The translations under genes and the position numbers were made by a program. The notes below the pieces were generated by a model, which did no database searches, was not told the origin of the DNA, and saw only the letters and a program-made list of their open reading frames with translations. A stretch of 10,182 nt of DNA from a bacterium (GTDB lineage: Bacteria > Latescibacterota > UBA2968 > GCA-2709665), in contig JAQCGA010000095.1 in the NCBI GenBank assembly GCA_027619145.1, positions 1 through 10,182 on the forward strand, given 5' to 3'. Shown here piece by piece: positions 1 through 6,833 of this stretch (its first letter is position 1; the number at the start of each line of letters is the position of its first letter).

Positions 1-1106
1 CCAGGTTGCCATTTGAAGATCGTGAGCCGCAGCCGGGGGACCGGGCCGAAGTGGTGCTGGTAGATCTGAAGACCGGAACAGATCGGGTGGTGGCGCAGAC
101 GTTGGGGTGGGATACGCAGTTGGGGGCGCAGGCGCAGTGGGGCGTGGACGATTCACAGCTTTTTTTTAACGATATGGAACCAGAGACCTGGCGTCCGTTT
201 GGCGTGCGGTTGGACCCGCTTACTGGAACGCGGAAGGAACTGGATGGAACGGTGTACATGGTTTCGCCAGATGGACGGCTGGCGGCCAGTCCTTCTTTTT
301 TGAAGATGGGGTTAACGCAACTCGGGTACGGGGTGATTGCTCCGCCTGGGCAGGTAGCACCCAACAAAGGTGCACCGGCGGATGACGGAATTTTTGTGAC
401 GGATACGGAGAGTGGGAAATGCCGGCTGCTGGTTTCGTTGGAGGAAATTGTGCAGACGGCGACACCGGCGTTTGATATGGATGTGTACCGAAAGGGTGAT
501 TTTTACGGATTTCACGTGAAGTGGAATTTGCAGGGGAATCGGCTGATGGTTGTGTTGCGGTGGCGACCGCACGACGGCGGTAAGATGAAGCACGATTTGA
601 TTACGATGCGTGCAGATGGTTCAGATATCCGCGTGGCGGTTTCGGATACGGTGTGGGGCAAGGGTGGGCACCACCCGAACTGGTGTCCGGATGGGGAAAC
701 GGTAATGATCAATGTGAAGCTGGACGGTGAAACGTTGCGCCTGGCTCAGGCACATTATGATGGCAGTGGGCTTGTGCCTATGACGGAAGCGGTGATGGGT
801 TCCGGACATCCCACATTACACCCGAATGGACGCCATGTGGTGACGGATGTATATTTGCACGAGTCGCTGGCATTTGGAGACGGGACCACGCCAATTCGGT
901 GGATTGATCTGGAAGCGGGTACAGAGCAGATGCTGGTACGGATTAATAACGATCCGCCGTTTCCTGGGCCAAAGAAGGAGTTGCGCATTGATCCGCATCC
1001 GGCGTGGGACAAAGATTTTAGATGGATTGCGTTCAATGGATGTAAAGATGGAATACGGAGAGTCTATGTGGCGGATCTGAGCGGGCATGTAGAGAGATAT
1101 GGATAA
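1..1106 (+). CDS. Beta-propeller (PD40/TolB-like) protein, 5' end missing
   Basis: The frame is open to the left edge. The TTG at position 6 is only the first possible start, has no ribosome binding site, and the protein almost certainly begins outside the window. The visible ~366 residues show repeated propeller-blade signatures of the form aromatic-x-P/x-D-G: around residues 86-94 (VSPDGR), 173-182 (WNLQGNRL), 222-235 (HHPNWCPDGE), 268-281 (HPTLHPNGR) and 331-345 (HPAWDKDFRW), counted from that TTG. These are typical of PD40/TolB-type WD40-like propellers. Such folds serve either as binding scaffolds or as enzymes such as oligogalacturonate lyase (PL22). Several blade-linked histidines (H222, H223, H268, H331) would fit a metal or substrate site in the centre, but I cannot confirm the PL22 residues. 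It is followed after 156 bp by an esterase gene on the same strand. The fold is likely; the activity is unknown. Confidence 0.75.
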   Translation, partial: RLPFEDREPQPGDRAEVVLVDLKTGTDRVVAQTLGWDTQLGAQAQWGVDDSQLFFNDMEPETWRPFGVRLDPLTGTRKELDGTVYMVSPDGRLAASPSFLKMGLTQLGYGVIAPPGQVAPNKGAPADDGIFVTDTESGKCRLLVSLEEIVQTATPAFDMDVYRKGDFYGFHVKWNLQGNRLMVVLRWRPHDGGKMKHDLITMRADGSDIRVAVSDTVWGKGGHHPNWCPDGETVMINVKLDGETLRLAQAHYDGSGLVPMTEAVMGSGHPTLHPNGRHVVTDVYLHESLAFGDGTTPIRWIDLEAGTEQMLVRINNDPPFPGPKKELRIDPHPAWDKDFRWIAFNGCKDGIRRVYVADLSGHVERYG

Positions 1107-1142
1107 CACGAATCGCCTGGCCTTTCACGGAAGATCCAGTGT

Positions 1143-1168
1143 CACGCAAAGTCGCAAAGACGCAAAGG
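1143..1168 (+). repeat. GCAAAG triple tandem repeat in the 1107-1262 gap
   Basis: After a leading CAC, the hexamer GCAAAG occurs three times at 8-bp spacing (GCAAAGTC, GCAAAGAC, GCAAAGG). It lies 36 bases after the stop of the propeller gene and about 95 bases before the next start. I recall similar CACGCAAAG strings as dispersed intergenic repeats in many environmental bacterial genomes, but cannot check that here. The rest of this 156-bp gap shows no gene and no convincing promoter. Confidence 0.6.
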
Positions 1169-1262
1169 GGAAGCGGAGGGTCTGTGGGGAGGAAGCAGTA
1201 CGAGGAGACCTTCTGTGGTCACCCAGAGGCAGAGGGTGGATGTTCTTTGAGGAGAAAGATGA

Positions 1263-2243
1263 ATGGATTTGATTGAGGGGGCGATTGAGGCGTATTTTCA
1301 GGGGGTGCTGGAGGTGGTGCGGGAGGAGGAGGGGGTGCGGTTATTGCGGATGACGCGGGAGCAACTGGCGTATTACGATCAGAACGAAGGGTGGGCGGTT
1401 CGGGCGCGTTGTAATGCAGGTGTGGTGCTGACGCTGCGGACGGATTCGGCGTTTCTGGATGTGGAGATGGACATTCTGCCGGGCGCACGGAAGTATTTGG
1501 GACTGGATGTGGAGATAGACGGTGTGATTTCTCAGGCGGTCCGTCTGACGGAGGTAGAAGGGACATACAGGCAGCGATTGTTCGAGGCTTCCGAGCGGCA
1601 CATGCGGGAGGTGCGGGTATATTTTGCGCCGAATGTGGAGGTGCGGTTACGGCGAGTTGAGCTGGAGGATGGCGCGTCCGTGGAGGTGGTGGAACAACCA
1701 GCATCTCGACTGCTTTGTCTGGGGGATTCGATTACGCAGGGAATGGATGCGTTGAGCCCGTGTTCGACCTATCCGGTTCAACTGAGTCGATTGTTGGGTG
1801 CAGAATTGCTGAACCAGGGTGTAGGTGGGCATGTGTTTGATGTGGATTCGCTGGATCCAGAACTGGGGTTTGAGCCGGATCTGGTGACGGTGGCGTACGG
1901 GACGAATGATTGGGGGCGTGGAATTGGGCCGTCTGGTGTGCAGCGTGCAGCGAGGGCGTATCTGCAAAAGCTGCGTGAGATGTTTCCGGTGGAACGGACG
2001 CGTATTGTGGTTTTGAGCCCTATCTGGCGGGTAGTGGGGCACGAAGAGAAAGGTGGGGTAGGTTTGCCAGAGTTTGGGAGGATGATTCTGGAGACGGCGA
2101 AGGAAATTGACGGTGTGGAGACGGTGGATGGCCTGGCACTGGTGCCGAACCAGCCGTGGTATTTGCAGGATGGGACACATCCCAATGATCTGGGATTTTT
2201 ACATTATGGGTTGAATTTGTATCGGTTGTTACGGGACCAGTAA
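1263..2243 (+). CDS. SGNH/GDSL-family esterase or acylhydrolase with N-terminal beta domain
   Basis: This 326-residue protein starts at ATG 1263, with GAGGAG at 1249-1254 eight bases upstream. An ATG four bases earlier is in another frame. Residues ~150-326 carry the SGNH hydrolase blocks in order: block I GDSIT with nucleophile Ser156; block II around NQGVGG (184-189, oxyanion Gly); block III GTND (213-216, oxyanion Asn215); block V DGTHPN with Asp303 and His306, completing the catalytic triad. The first ~145 residues are rich in alternating beta-type segments and resemble the jelly-roll or GxDLY-like N-domains found in front of carbohydrate-acting SGNH esterases. No signal peptide is visible, so it is probably cytoplasmic. 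The likely reaction is hydrolysis of an acyl (for example acetyl) ester on a sugar or glycan. Substrate cannot be read from the sequence. An SDR gene follows after 51 bp, so the two may be co-transcribed. Confidence 0.88.
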   Translation: MDLIEGAIEAYFQGVLEVVREEEGVRLLRMTREQLAYYDQNEGWAVRARCNAGVVLTLRTDSAFLDVEMDILPGARKYLGLDVEIDGVISQAVRLTEVEGTYRQRLFEASERHMREVRVYFAPNVEVRLRRVELEDGASVEVVEQPASRLLCLGDSITQGMDALSPCSTYPVQLSRLLGAELLNQGVGGHVFDVDSLDPELGFEPDLVTVAYGTNDWGRGIGPSGVQRAARAYLQKLREMFPVERTRIVVLSPIWRVVGHEEKGGVGLPEFGRMILETAKEIDGVETVDGLALVPNQPWYLQDGTHPNDLGFLHYGLNLYRLLRDQ

Positions 2244-2294
2244 CCGGGGTGGATTGAATAGTCGCCTGGGCAATTCGATTTTCAGGAGGTAGGG

Positions 2295-3074
2295 ATGGCT
2301 GATGTGAAGACGATGGATTTGTTCCGGCTGGATGGGCGTGTGGCCCTGATTACGGGTGGTTCGAAGGGGCTGGGGAAGGAGATGGCACGCGGCCTGGCAG
2401 AGGCAGGGGCGACGGTGGTGATTTGTTCGCGCAATCAGGATGCGTGTGATGAAGTAGCGGCTGAGCTGGTTTCAGAATCGGGAGGGAAGAGCCGGGGTAT
2501 GGCGGCGGATGTGACGGTAGAAGCGGATGTGGACCGGTTGTTTGAGACGGTACAAAAAGAGTTTGGACGGCTGGATGTGGTAATCAATAGTGCGGGGATC
2601 AATAAGCGGCATCCGATTGAGGAGTTCCCGTATGAGGAGTTTAAACAGATTATGGACATTAACCTGGCGGGATCGTGGCTGTGTTGCCGGGCCGCCGGGC
2701 GGGTGATGAAGCCGCAGGGCAGTGGATCTGTAATTAATGTAGGGTCTACGCTGGGTGCTGTGGGGTTGGCAGAACGTACGGCGTACTGCGCGTCCAAATC
2801 TGCTATTCTGGGGCTTACCCGAACGCTTGCATTGGAGTGGGCACCATTCGGGGTACGTTGCAATGCGTTGTGTCCGGGGCCGTTTTTGACAGAGATTAAT
2901 CAGCCCCTTCTGAAGACGCCGGAGAAGGTGGAATCTTTGTTGAAGTGTACCGCGTTTAATCGGTGGGGTGAGTTGCACGAGATTCGGGGAACGGGATTAT
3001 TTTTGGCAAGTGATGCGTCGAGTTATATGACGGGGTCTGCTTTGTACGTGGATGGTGGGTGGACTGCACATTAA
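2295..3074 (+). CDS. Short-chain dehydrogenase/reductase (SDR), gluconate 5-dehydrogenase/KduD-like
   Basis: This 259-residue classical SDR starts at ATG 2295, with AGGAGG at 2284-2289 five bases upstream. Visible motifs are the nucleotide-binding TGGSKGLG (20-27); the NSAG version of the NNAG motif (98-101); Asn123 in the DINL helix; catalytic Ser151, Tyr164 and Lys168 (YCASK); the PGP turn after the active site (194-196); and the usual C-terminal SALYVDGGW. Length and motifs match NAD(P)-dependent sugar or sugar-acid dehydrogenases such as gluconate 5-dehydrogenase or KduD, and equally 3-oxoacyl-ACP reductases. The [14 protein letters not shown] opening and the VDGGW ending favour the sugar-acid group, and the neighbouring esterases and propeller fit that, but the substrate is inference. 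It is a soluble, probably tetrameric enzyme. The gene ends two bases before a CACGAAG repeat. Confidence 0.88.
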   Translation: MADVKTMDLFRLDGRVALITGGSKGLGKEMARGLAEAGATVVICSRNQDACDEVAAELVSESGGKSRGMAADVTVEADVDRLFETVQKEFGRLDVVINSAGINKRHPIEEFPYEEFKQIMDINLAGSWLCCRAAGRVMKPQGSGSVINVGSTLGAVGLAERTAYCASKSAILGLTRTLALEWAPFGVRCNALCPGPFLTEINQPLLKTPEKVESLLKCTAFNRWGELHEIRGTGLFLASDASSYMTGSALYVDGGWTAH

Positions 3075-3076
3075 AG

Positions 3077-3135
3077 CACGAAGGGTCACGAAGCCCTGCC
3101 GGCCCGTTTCCTTTCCACACGAAGGACCACGAAAT
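3077..3135 (+). repeat. CACGAAG-type repeat pair just after the SDR stop codon
   Basis: Two related units are present. CACGAAGGGTCACGAAG at 3077-3093 begins two bases after the TAA stop of the SDR gene. A variant, CACGAAGGACCACGAAAT, is at 3118-3135. Each unit holds two CACGAA cores spaced about 10 bases apart. The same core recurs at 9820-9857 and inverted at 10041-10054. It has no coding character. The 3075-3322 gap otherwise holds two hairpin repeats and a possible promoter. Confidence 0.65.
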
Positions 3136-3171
3136 CTGCGGTTGGTGTTGGGTTGGTATTGGTGTGTTGGA

Positions 3172-3207
3172 TGGTTTTGTAGGGGCGGGCCCCTGTGCCC
3201 GCCCGGC
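3172..3207 (+). repeat. Palindromic hairpin repeat, copy 1
   Basis: The unit opens with TGGTTTTGTAGGGGCG and ends with CGCCCGGC. Its core is a perfect 8-bp stem, GGGCGGGC (3183-3190) paired with GCCCGCCC (3197-3204), around a six-base loop CCCTGT. There is no T-run after the stem, so it is not a standard intrinsic terminator. It is paired with a second copy 66 bases downstream. Confidence 0.75.
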
Positions 3208-3237
3208 CTTTGGGTAGAATGCGGGGTGTATGTTGTC

Positions 3238-3272
3238 TGGTTTTGTAGGGGCGAACCTTGTGTTCGCCCGGC
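3238..3272 (+). repeat. Palindromic hairpin repeat, copy 2, with compensated stem
   Basis: The same flanks as copy 1 (TGGTTTTGTAGGGGCG and CGCCCGGC) surround a perfect 8-bp stem, GGGCGAAC (3249-3256) with GTTCGCCC (3262-3269), and a five-base loop CTTGT. Relative to copy 1, two adjacent G-C pairs have become A-T pairs on both arms, so the pairing is kept while the sequence changed. It lies about 50 bases upstream of the alpha/beta hydrolase start. Confidence 0.75.
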
Positions 3273-3273
3273 G

Positions 3274-3302
3274 TTGGTACGAGAGACGATTGTAGATAAA
3301 AT
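3274..3302 (+). promoter_or_regulatory. Possible sigma-70-type promoter for the alpha/beta hydrolase gene
   Basis: TTGGTA (3274-3279, four of six matches to TTGACA) is followed after 17 bases by TAAAAT (3297-3302, five of six matches to TATAAT). Transcription would start near 3309, only about 14 bases before the ATG at 3323, leaving little room for the AGGAGG at 3311-3316. This is a suggestion from consensus and spacing only. Confidence 0.3.
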
Positions 3303-3322
3303 CCAGGCCGAGGAGGGCCGGT

Positions 3323-4393
3323 ATGCGAATTCTGGCGTTGTTGGTTTTGATGGAGGTGGTTATGGGTACGGCTTATGCACAACAGAGTGATGTGCCGTTT
3401 TACAAGGATAAGACGCGGATGCTGGTGTATCTGGATGGAGAAGGGAAAGAGCACGCAATTACCACAGCAGGTGAGTGGGAGAAAAGGCGGGCGCACATTC
3501 TGGCGAATATGCAGCGTGTGATGGGGCCGTTGCCGGAGCGGAAGAATCTTTCGCCACTGGCGATGGAAGTGCTGGAGGAAGAGGATCTGGGCGATGTGGT
3601 TCGCAAGAAGGTGACGTTTGTGTCCGAGCCGGGGGACCGGGTGCCGGCATATTTGTTGATTCCGAAAAAGCTGGAGGGCAGAGCGCCGGCGATGCTTTGT
3701 TTGCATCAGACAACAAAGATTGGCAAGGGGGAGCCAGCAGATCTTGGCGGGTTGCCGAACCTGCATTACGCGCTGGAGTTGGCGAAGCGGGGTTATGTGA
3801 CACTGGCGCCGGATTATCCGAATTTTGGAGAGTATACGTTTAATGCGTATGAAAACGGGTATGTGAGTACTACGATGAAGGGAATCTGGAATCATATGCG
3901 GGCGGTGGATCTGTTGCAGTCGCTTCCCGAAGTAGATCCGGAGCGCATTGGTAGTATTGGGCATTCGCTGGGCGGACACAATACGATGTACGTGGCGGTG
4001 TTCGATACGCGTTTGAAAGTGATGGTGTCCAGTTGTGGATTCAATTCATTTTTTAAATATATGAATGGAGATCTGACGGGTTGGAGTCATAAGGGATATA
4101 TGCCTCGGATTGCGGAGTTGTACAATCGAGATCCGAAGCAAATGCCGTTTGATTTTACAGAGGTGATGTCTGCGCTGGCACCGAGAGCATTTTTTGTGAA
4201 TGCGCCAATTGGAGATTCCAATTTTGAGGTGTCTGGCGTGCAGGATTGTGTCCAGGCAGCAAAACCGGTGTATGAACTGCTGGATGCTGGTGGGAATCTG
4301 GTTGCGGTACATCCGGATGCGGAACACGATTTCCCACCGGAGGTGCGGGAGCAGGCGTACCGGTTTGTGGATGAGAAGTTAAAAAAGAAGTAA
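3323..4393 (+). CDS. Secreted alpha/beta hydrolase (Abhydrolase_7/acetyl xylan esterase-like)
   Basis: This 356-residue protein starts at ATG 3323, with AGGAGG at 3311-3316 six bases upstream. Residues 1-19 form a short signal peptide with a hydrophobic core (ILALLVLMEVVMG) and an A-Y-A cleavage site before QQS, so the enzyme is exported. The body is an alpha/beta hydrolase: a beta-strand pair around VPAYLLIPKK (107-116), the oxyanion-region segment LCLHQTT (125-131), the nucleophile elbow GHSLGG with Ser215, a probable acid in NAPIGDSN (Asp298), and His335 in the EHDFP segment near the C-terminus. Order and length fit the family that includes Abhydrolase_7 and acetyl xylan or glucuronoyl-type esterases. 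A role in removing ester groups from an extracellular or periplasmic glycan is likely but not proven; a peptidase of the prolyl oligopeptidase clan is the main alternative. The metallophosphoesterase gene begins 42 bases after its stop. Confidence 0.85.
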   Translation: MRILALLVLMEVVMGTAYAQQSDVPFYKDKTRMLVYLDGEGKEHAITTAGEWEKRRAHILANMQRVMGPLPERKNLSPLAMEVLEEEDLGDVVRKKVTFVSEPGDRVPAYLLIPKKLEGRAPAMLCLHQTTKIGKGEPADLGGLPNLHYALELAKRGYVTLAPDYPNFGEYTFNAYENGYVSTTMKGIWNHMRAVDLLQSLPEVDPERIGSIGHSLGGHNTMYVAVFDTRLKVMVSSCGFNSFFKYMNGDLTGWSHKGYMPRIAELYNRDPKQMPFDFTEVMSALAPRAFFVNAPIGDSNFEVSGVQDCVQAAKPVYELLDAGGNLVAVHPDAEHDFPPEVREQAYRFVDEKLKKK

Positions 4394-4425
4394 AAGACGA
4401 AGAGCTTGTTTACCTCTTTGGTCTC

Positions 4426-4431
4426 AGGAGG
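4426..4431 (+). promoter_or_regulatory. Shine-Dalgarno site setting a GTG start at 4436
   Basis: AGGAGG lies inside the longest open frame, which begins with a TTG at 4406. That TTG has no ribosome binding site, whereas the AGGAGG sits four bases before an in-frame GTG at 4436. A start at 4436 gives a protein whose first beta strand (DYWTFAHVSDIH) is where metallophosphoesterases normally begin. Confidence 0.75.
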
Positions 4432-4435
4432 CATT

Positions 4436-5359
4436 GTGGATTATTGGACGTTTGCACATGTGTCGGATATTCACGTGGGAACACCGCGTTCGTACCGGTT
4501 CCAGCCGGCGTGGAATGAAAATTGGAAAACGGCGCGGGCGCAGATTTTGAAGATGGAACCCGAGTTCCTCATTGTGGGGGGAGATCTGACGCGCGATGGT
4601 TGTATACACAGGTACGAACTGGAGCAGGCCCGGGCGAATCTGGATGCGTTGCCATTTCCGTACCGGGTGATTCCGGGCAATCACGATGTGGGGAATAAAT
4701 ACAGAGATGGTGTGGAGGCGAGCATCCGTGCAAGTGCGGTGGGGATGTTCGCGGAGGTTTTTGGAGCCAGCGAGTGGAGTTTTGTGCATCGGGATGTACG
4801 GTTCAGTGGATTTAATGCGCTCCTGGCGGGATCTGGTCTGCCGGAAGAGAAAAAGATGTGGGCGTGGCTGGAGGCGCAGGTTGAAGCGCCGCGCGCTCGG
4901 CACCACGTTTGGGTGATGCATCCGGCTTTGTTTGTGATGCGTCCGGATGAGGCCAACTGGGATCCGGAGGCGGACCGGCTGGAATGGATTTTTGGTGTAG
5001 ATGAACCGCATCGGAGCCGGATGCTGAAGGTGTTTCGGGAAACGGGTGCGACACTGGTAATTAGTTCTCATATTCATTGCAGACGTAGTGTGGAGATTGA
5101 GGGATTGCGGTTTCAGTATTCGCCAGCATCGGCATTTCCGCAGCAGGTGCCGCGCTGGACAGATGGGGATTCGACGCTGGGATTTTTACGCTGTGAAGTG
5201 TCAGAGTCGGGCGTTGAGCCGTATTTTGTGCCGTTGGATCAGACGTCGGATAAAAAGGGGTACGGTCCAGGTGGGAGTCCGGCGGTTGAAGCTCGGGATT
5301 ATTCTATTGCGTGGGAGAAACCGTCGCTGGAAGATATGGGTTTGGACCGAGGTGTGTAA
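4436..5359 (+). CDS. Calcineurin-like metallophosphoesterase
   Basis: With the GTG start at 4436 the protein has 307 residues; the open frame extends upstream to a TTG at 4406, which I reject. It has the full set of dimetal phosphoesterase motifs: D-x-H (Asp11, His13), GGD (Asp50), GNHD (Asn82, His83), a central His162 in the MHPAL segment, and the C-terminal H-x-H (His212, His214) in SSHIH. The family hydrolyses phosphomono- or diesters with Mn, Fe or other divalent metals; this subgroup resembles Icc/CpdA-like and DNA-repair-unrelated phosphodiesterases. There is no signal peptide, so it is probably cytoplasmic. About 45 residues beyond the core (after ~260) form a charged, Gly/Pro-containing tail of unknown role. 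It lies 42 bases downstream of the secreted esterase gene and may share its transcript. The substrate is unknown. Confidence 0.88.
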   Translation: MDYWTFAHVSDIHVGTPRSYRFQPAWNENWKTARAQILKMEPEFLIVGGDLTRDGCIHRYELEQARANLDALPFPYRVIPGNHDVGNKYRDGVEASIRASAVGMFAEVFGASEWSFVHRDVRFSGFNALLAGSGLPEEKKMWAWLEAQVEAPRARHHVWVMHPALFVMRPDEANWDPEADRLEWIFGVDEPHRSRMLKVFRETGATLVISSHIHCRRSVEIEGLRFQYSPASAFPQQVPRWTDGDSTLGFLRCEVSESGVEPYFVPLDQTSDKKGYGPGGSPAVEARDYSIAWEKPSLEDMGLDRGV

Positions 5360-5476
5360 GCATACGATGAACGGAATTTTGCCAAACCCTTCTGGTGATA
5401 TGGAGGTATGTGCGGGAGGGTTGTGGTAAAAATATGTATCGGGGAGATGGGCATGCTTGGGTGCGTTTGACATTGA

Positions 5477-5482
5477 AAGGAG
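5477..5482 (+). promoter_or_regulatory. Shine-Dalgarno site setting a GTG start at 5491
   Basis: AAGGAG lies eight bases before an in-frame GTG at 5491. The open frame can be extended to GTG 5395 or ATG 5434, but neither has a well-placed ribosome binding site. The residues added (a basic, glycine-rich stretch) do not look like the N-terminus of this enzyme family, which normally begins with LALLGGEPV-like sequence, as obtained from 5491. Confidence 0.75.
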
Positions 5483-5490
5483 CGAGTGAG

Positions 5491-6738
5491 GTGAGCGAAC
5501 TGGCATTGTTGGGGGGAGAACCGGTGCGGGCAGTAAAGGCGCCGGAGTGGCCGATTTTTGATGAGAAGGAAGTGGAGGCAGTTACGCGGGTGGCGCGTAG
5601 CGGGAAGTGGCAGTATGGGTTGGGGAATGAAGGCCAGGAGCTGGAGGAGCAGTTTGCGGAGTGGATTGGCGCGAAGCATGCGATTGCGACGATTAATGGG
5701 ACGGAGACGATGACGCTGGCGTTGAAGGCGGCGGGCATTGGGCCGGGGGATGAAGTGATTATGCCAACGACGACGTTTATCGCATGTCCGCTGTGTGTTC
5801 TATTGGCAGGTGCGGTAACGGTGCCGGTAGATATTGATCCATCGAATTTGGCGATGGATCCGAAGGCGGTGGAAGCGGCAATTACGGAGCGGACGCGCGC
5901 GATTATGCCGGTGCATCTGGCGGGTATTCCGGCGGATATAGATGCTATTATGGAAATTGCAAAGCGGCACAATTTGATTGTGATTGAAGATACGGCGCAG
6001 GCGCAGGGTTCGGAGTGGAAGGGGAAGAAGGCAGGGACGATAGGAGATTTTGGGTCGTACAGTTTTCAGACGGCGAAGACGATGGTGTCTGGTGACGGTG
6101 GGATGATTACGACAGACGACAAAGCGCTGGCGGATCTGTGCCGATCCTACCGACAGTTTGGGTTGCCGCAAGGGGATCACTCGTACGCAGTGACGGGCGG
6201 GAATTACCGGATCAGTGAATTTGTAGCGGCGGTGCTGAAGGTACAGCTTGGGCGGGTGAATGAACTGGTTGACCGGCGCACTGCGAATGCGGAGTTTTTG
6301 AATCGGAGGCTGGGCGATGTGCCAGGCCTGCATCCTTTTCAACTGGATAAGCGGGTGACCCGATGTAGCTATCTGGCGTATAGTATTCGGTACGAGGCAG
6401 ACGAACTGGAAGGGGTACATCGGGATGTGTTTTTGAAGGCGCTGGCGGCTGAGGGGATTTCTATGCGTACAGGGTATACGACGCTGGTGCATGAGATGCC
6501 TCTGTGTAATGGGGAGAATTTGCGACCGGAAGATTTGCGGCGGTTTACGGGACGAAATATTGAAGCGGCGAATACGGGAAAGTTCCCGAATGCTGAACAC
6601 GCCCGTGCGAATACGACGATCTGGGCAGTGCAGAACTGGTTGTTGGGTAGCCAGGATGTGGTGGATGATATAGCCCGGGCGGTGTACAAGGTTGTGGAGA
6701 ATATTGGGGCGCTGAAGTCGGTGGGTGATGGGCAGTAG
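5491..6738 (+). CDS. DegT/DnrJ/EryC1/StrS-family PLP aminotransferase
   Basis: With the GTG at 5491 the protein has 415 residues, a normal length for sugar aminotransferases of fold type I. Family marks in order: LALLGGEPV opening (4-12); SGKWQYG (37-43); NGTETMTLAL (69-78), the phosphate-binding loop; PTTTFIA (92-98); IEDTAQAQG (165-173) with Asp167 contacting the pyridine nitrogen and Gln170; SFQTAK with Lys196 as the PLP Schiff-base lysine, followed by GDGG (201-204); and GGNYRISEF (236-244). The family transaminates keto-sugars (nucleotide-linked or free, such as scyllo-inosose) with glutamate or glutamine, and some members act as dehydratases lacking the lysine, which is present here. 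No nucleotide-sugar enzymes lie nearby, so a free keto-sugar or cyclitol substrate is at least as likely as an NDP-sugar. The 131-bp gap before it (5360-5490) shows no clear promoter. Confidence 0.9.
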   Translation: MSELALLGGEPVRAVKAPEWPIFDEKEVEAVTRVARSGKWQYGLGNEGQELEEQFAEWIGAKHAIATINGTETMTLALKAAGIGPGDEVIMPTTTFIACPLCVLLAGAVTVPVDIDPSNLAMDPKAVEAAITERTRAIMPVHLAGIPADIDAIMEIAKRHNLIVIEDTAQAQGSEWKGKKAGTIGDFGSYSFQTAKTMVSGDGGMITTDDKALADLCRSYRQFGLPQGDHSYAVTGGNYRISEFVAAVLKVQLGRVNELVDRRTANAEFLNRRLGDVPGLHPFQLDKRVTRCSYLAYSIRYEADELEGVHRDVFLKALAAEGISMRTGYTTLVHEMPLCNGENLRPEDLRRFTGRNIEAANTGKFPNAEHARANTTIWAVQNWLLGSQDVVDDIARAVYKVVENIGALKSVGDGQ

Positions 6739-6761
6739 CTGGGGCAGAGGGAGTGGGATGG

Positions 6762-6801
6762 AATTGCAAATTGCAAATTTTCCATTTCAAATTTCAAATT
6801 G
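6762..6801 (+). repeat. AT-rich tandem AATTGCA/AATTTCA repeat
   Basis: AATTGCA occurs twice in tandem and is followed by AATTTTCC and then ATTTCAA-type heptamers, giving a run of AATTxCA-like units with approximate mirror symmetry around TTTTCCATTT. It sits in the 95-bp gap between the aminotransferase and the sialidase-like gene, ending about 19 bases before the GGAGGT ribosome binding site (6820-6825). Its base composition is strikingly unlike the G-rich DNA around it. I recall such AATTTC/AAATTTG strings as dispersed intergenic repeats in environmental genomes. Confidence 0.6.
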
Positions 6802-6833
6802 TCCGCCGGTCGGTTGCCCGGAGGTAAAACGAT

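Noticed and set aside
3182..3269. The two hairpins as intrinsic terminators of the SDR gene
   Set aside because: Neither stem is followed by a T-run; the T-run lies before each stem, on the wrong side for the + strand.
3077..3272. Repeats in the 3075-3322 gap as a CRISPR array
   Set aside because: Only two copies of each unit, too short or palindromic, with no regular spacers and no cas genes in the window.
3086..3979. Open frame of 297 codons on the minus strand across the hairpin repeats and the esterase gene
   Set aside because: It runs through non-coding repeats, has no ribosome binding site or recognisable motif, and mirrors a well supported gene.
4406..4435. TTG at 4406 as start of the metallophosphoesterase
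   Set aside because: It lacks a ribosome binding site, and the AGGAGG at 4426-4431 would lie inside the coding part. The GTG at 4436 fits better.
5367..5429. Short open frame of 20 codons upstream of the aminotransferase
   Set aside because: There is no ribosome binding site and no recognisable sequence; it is within chance expectation.
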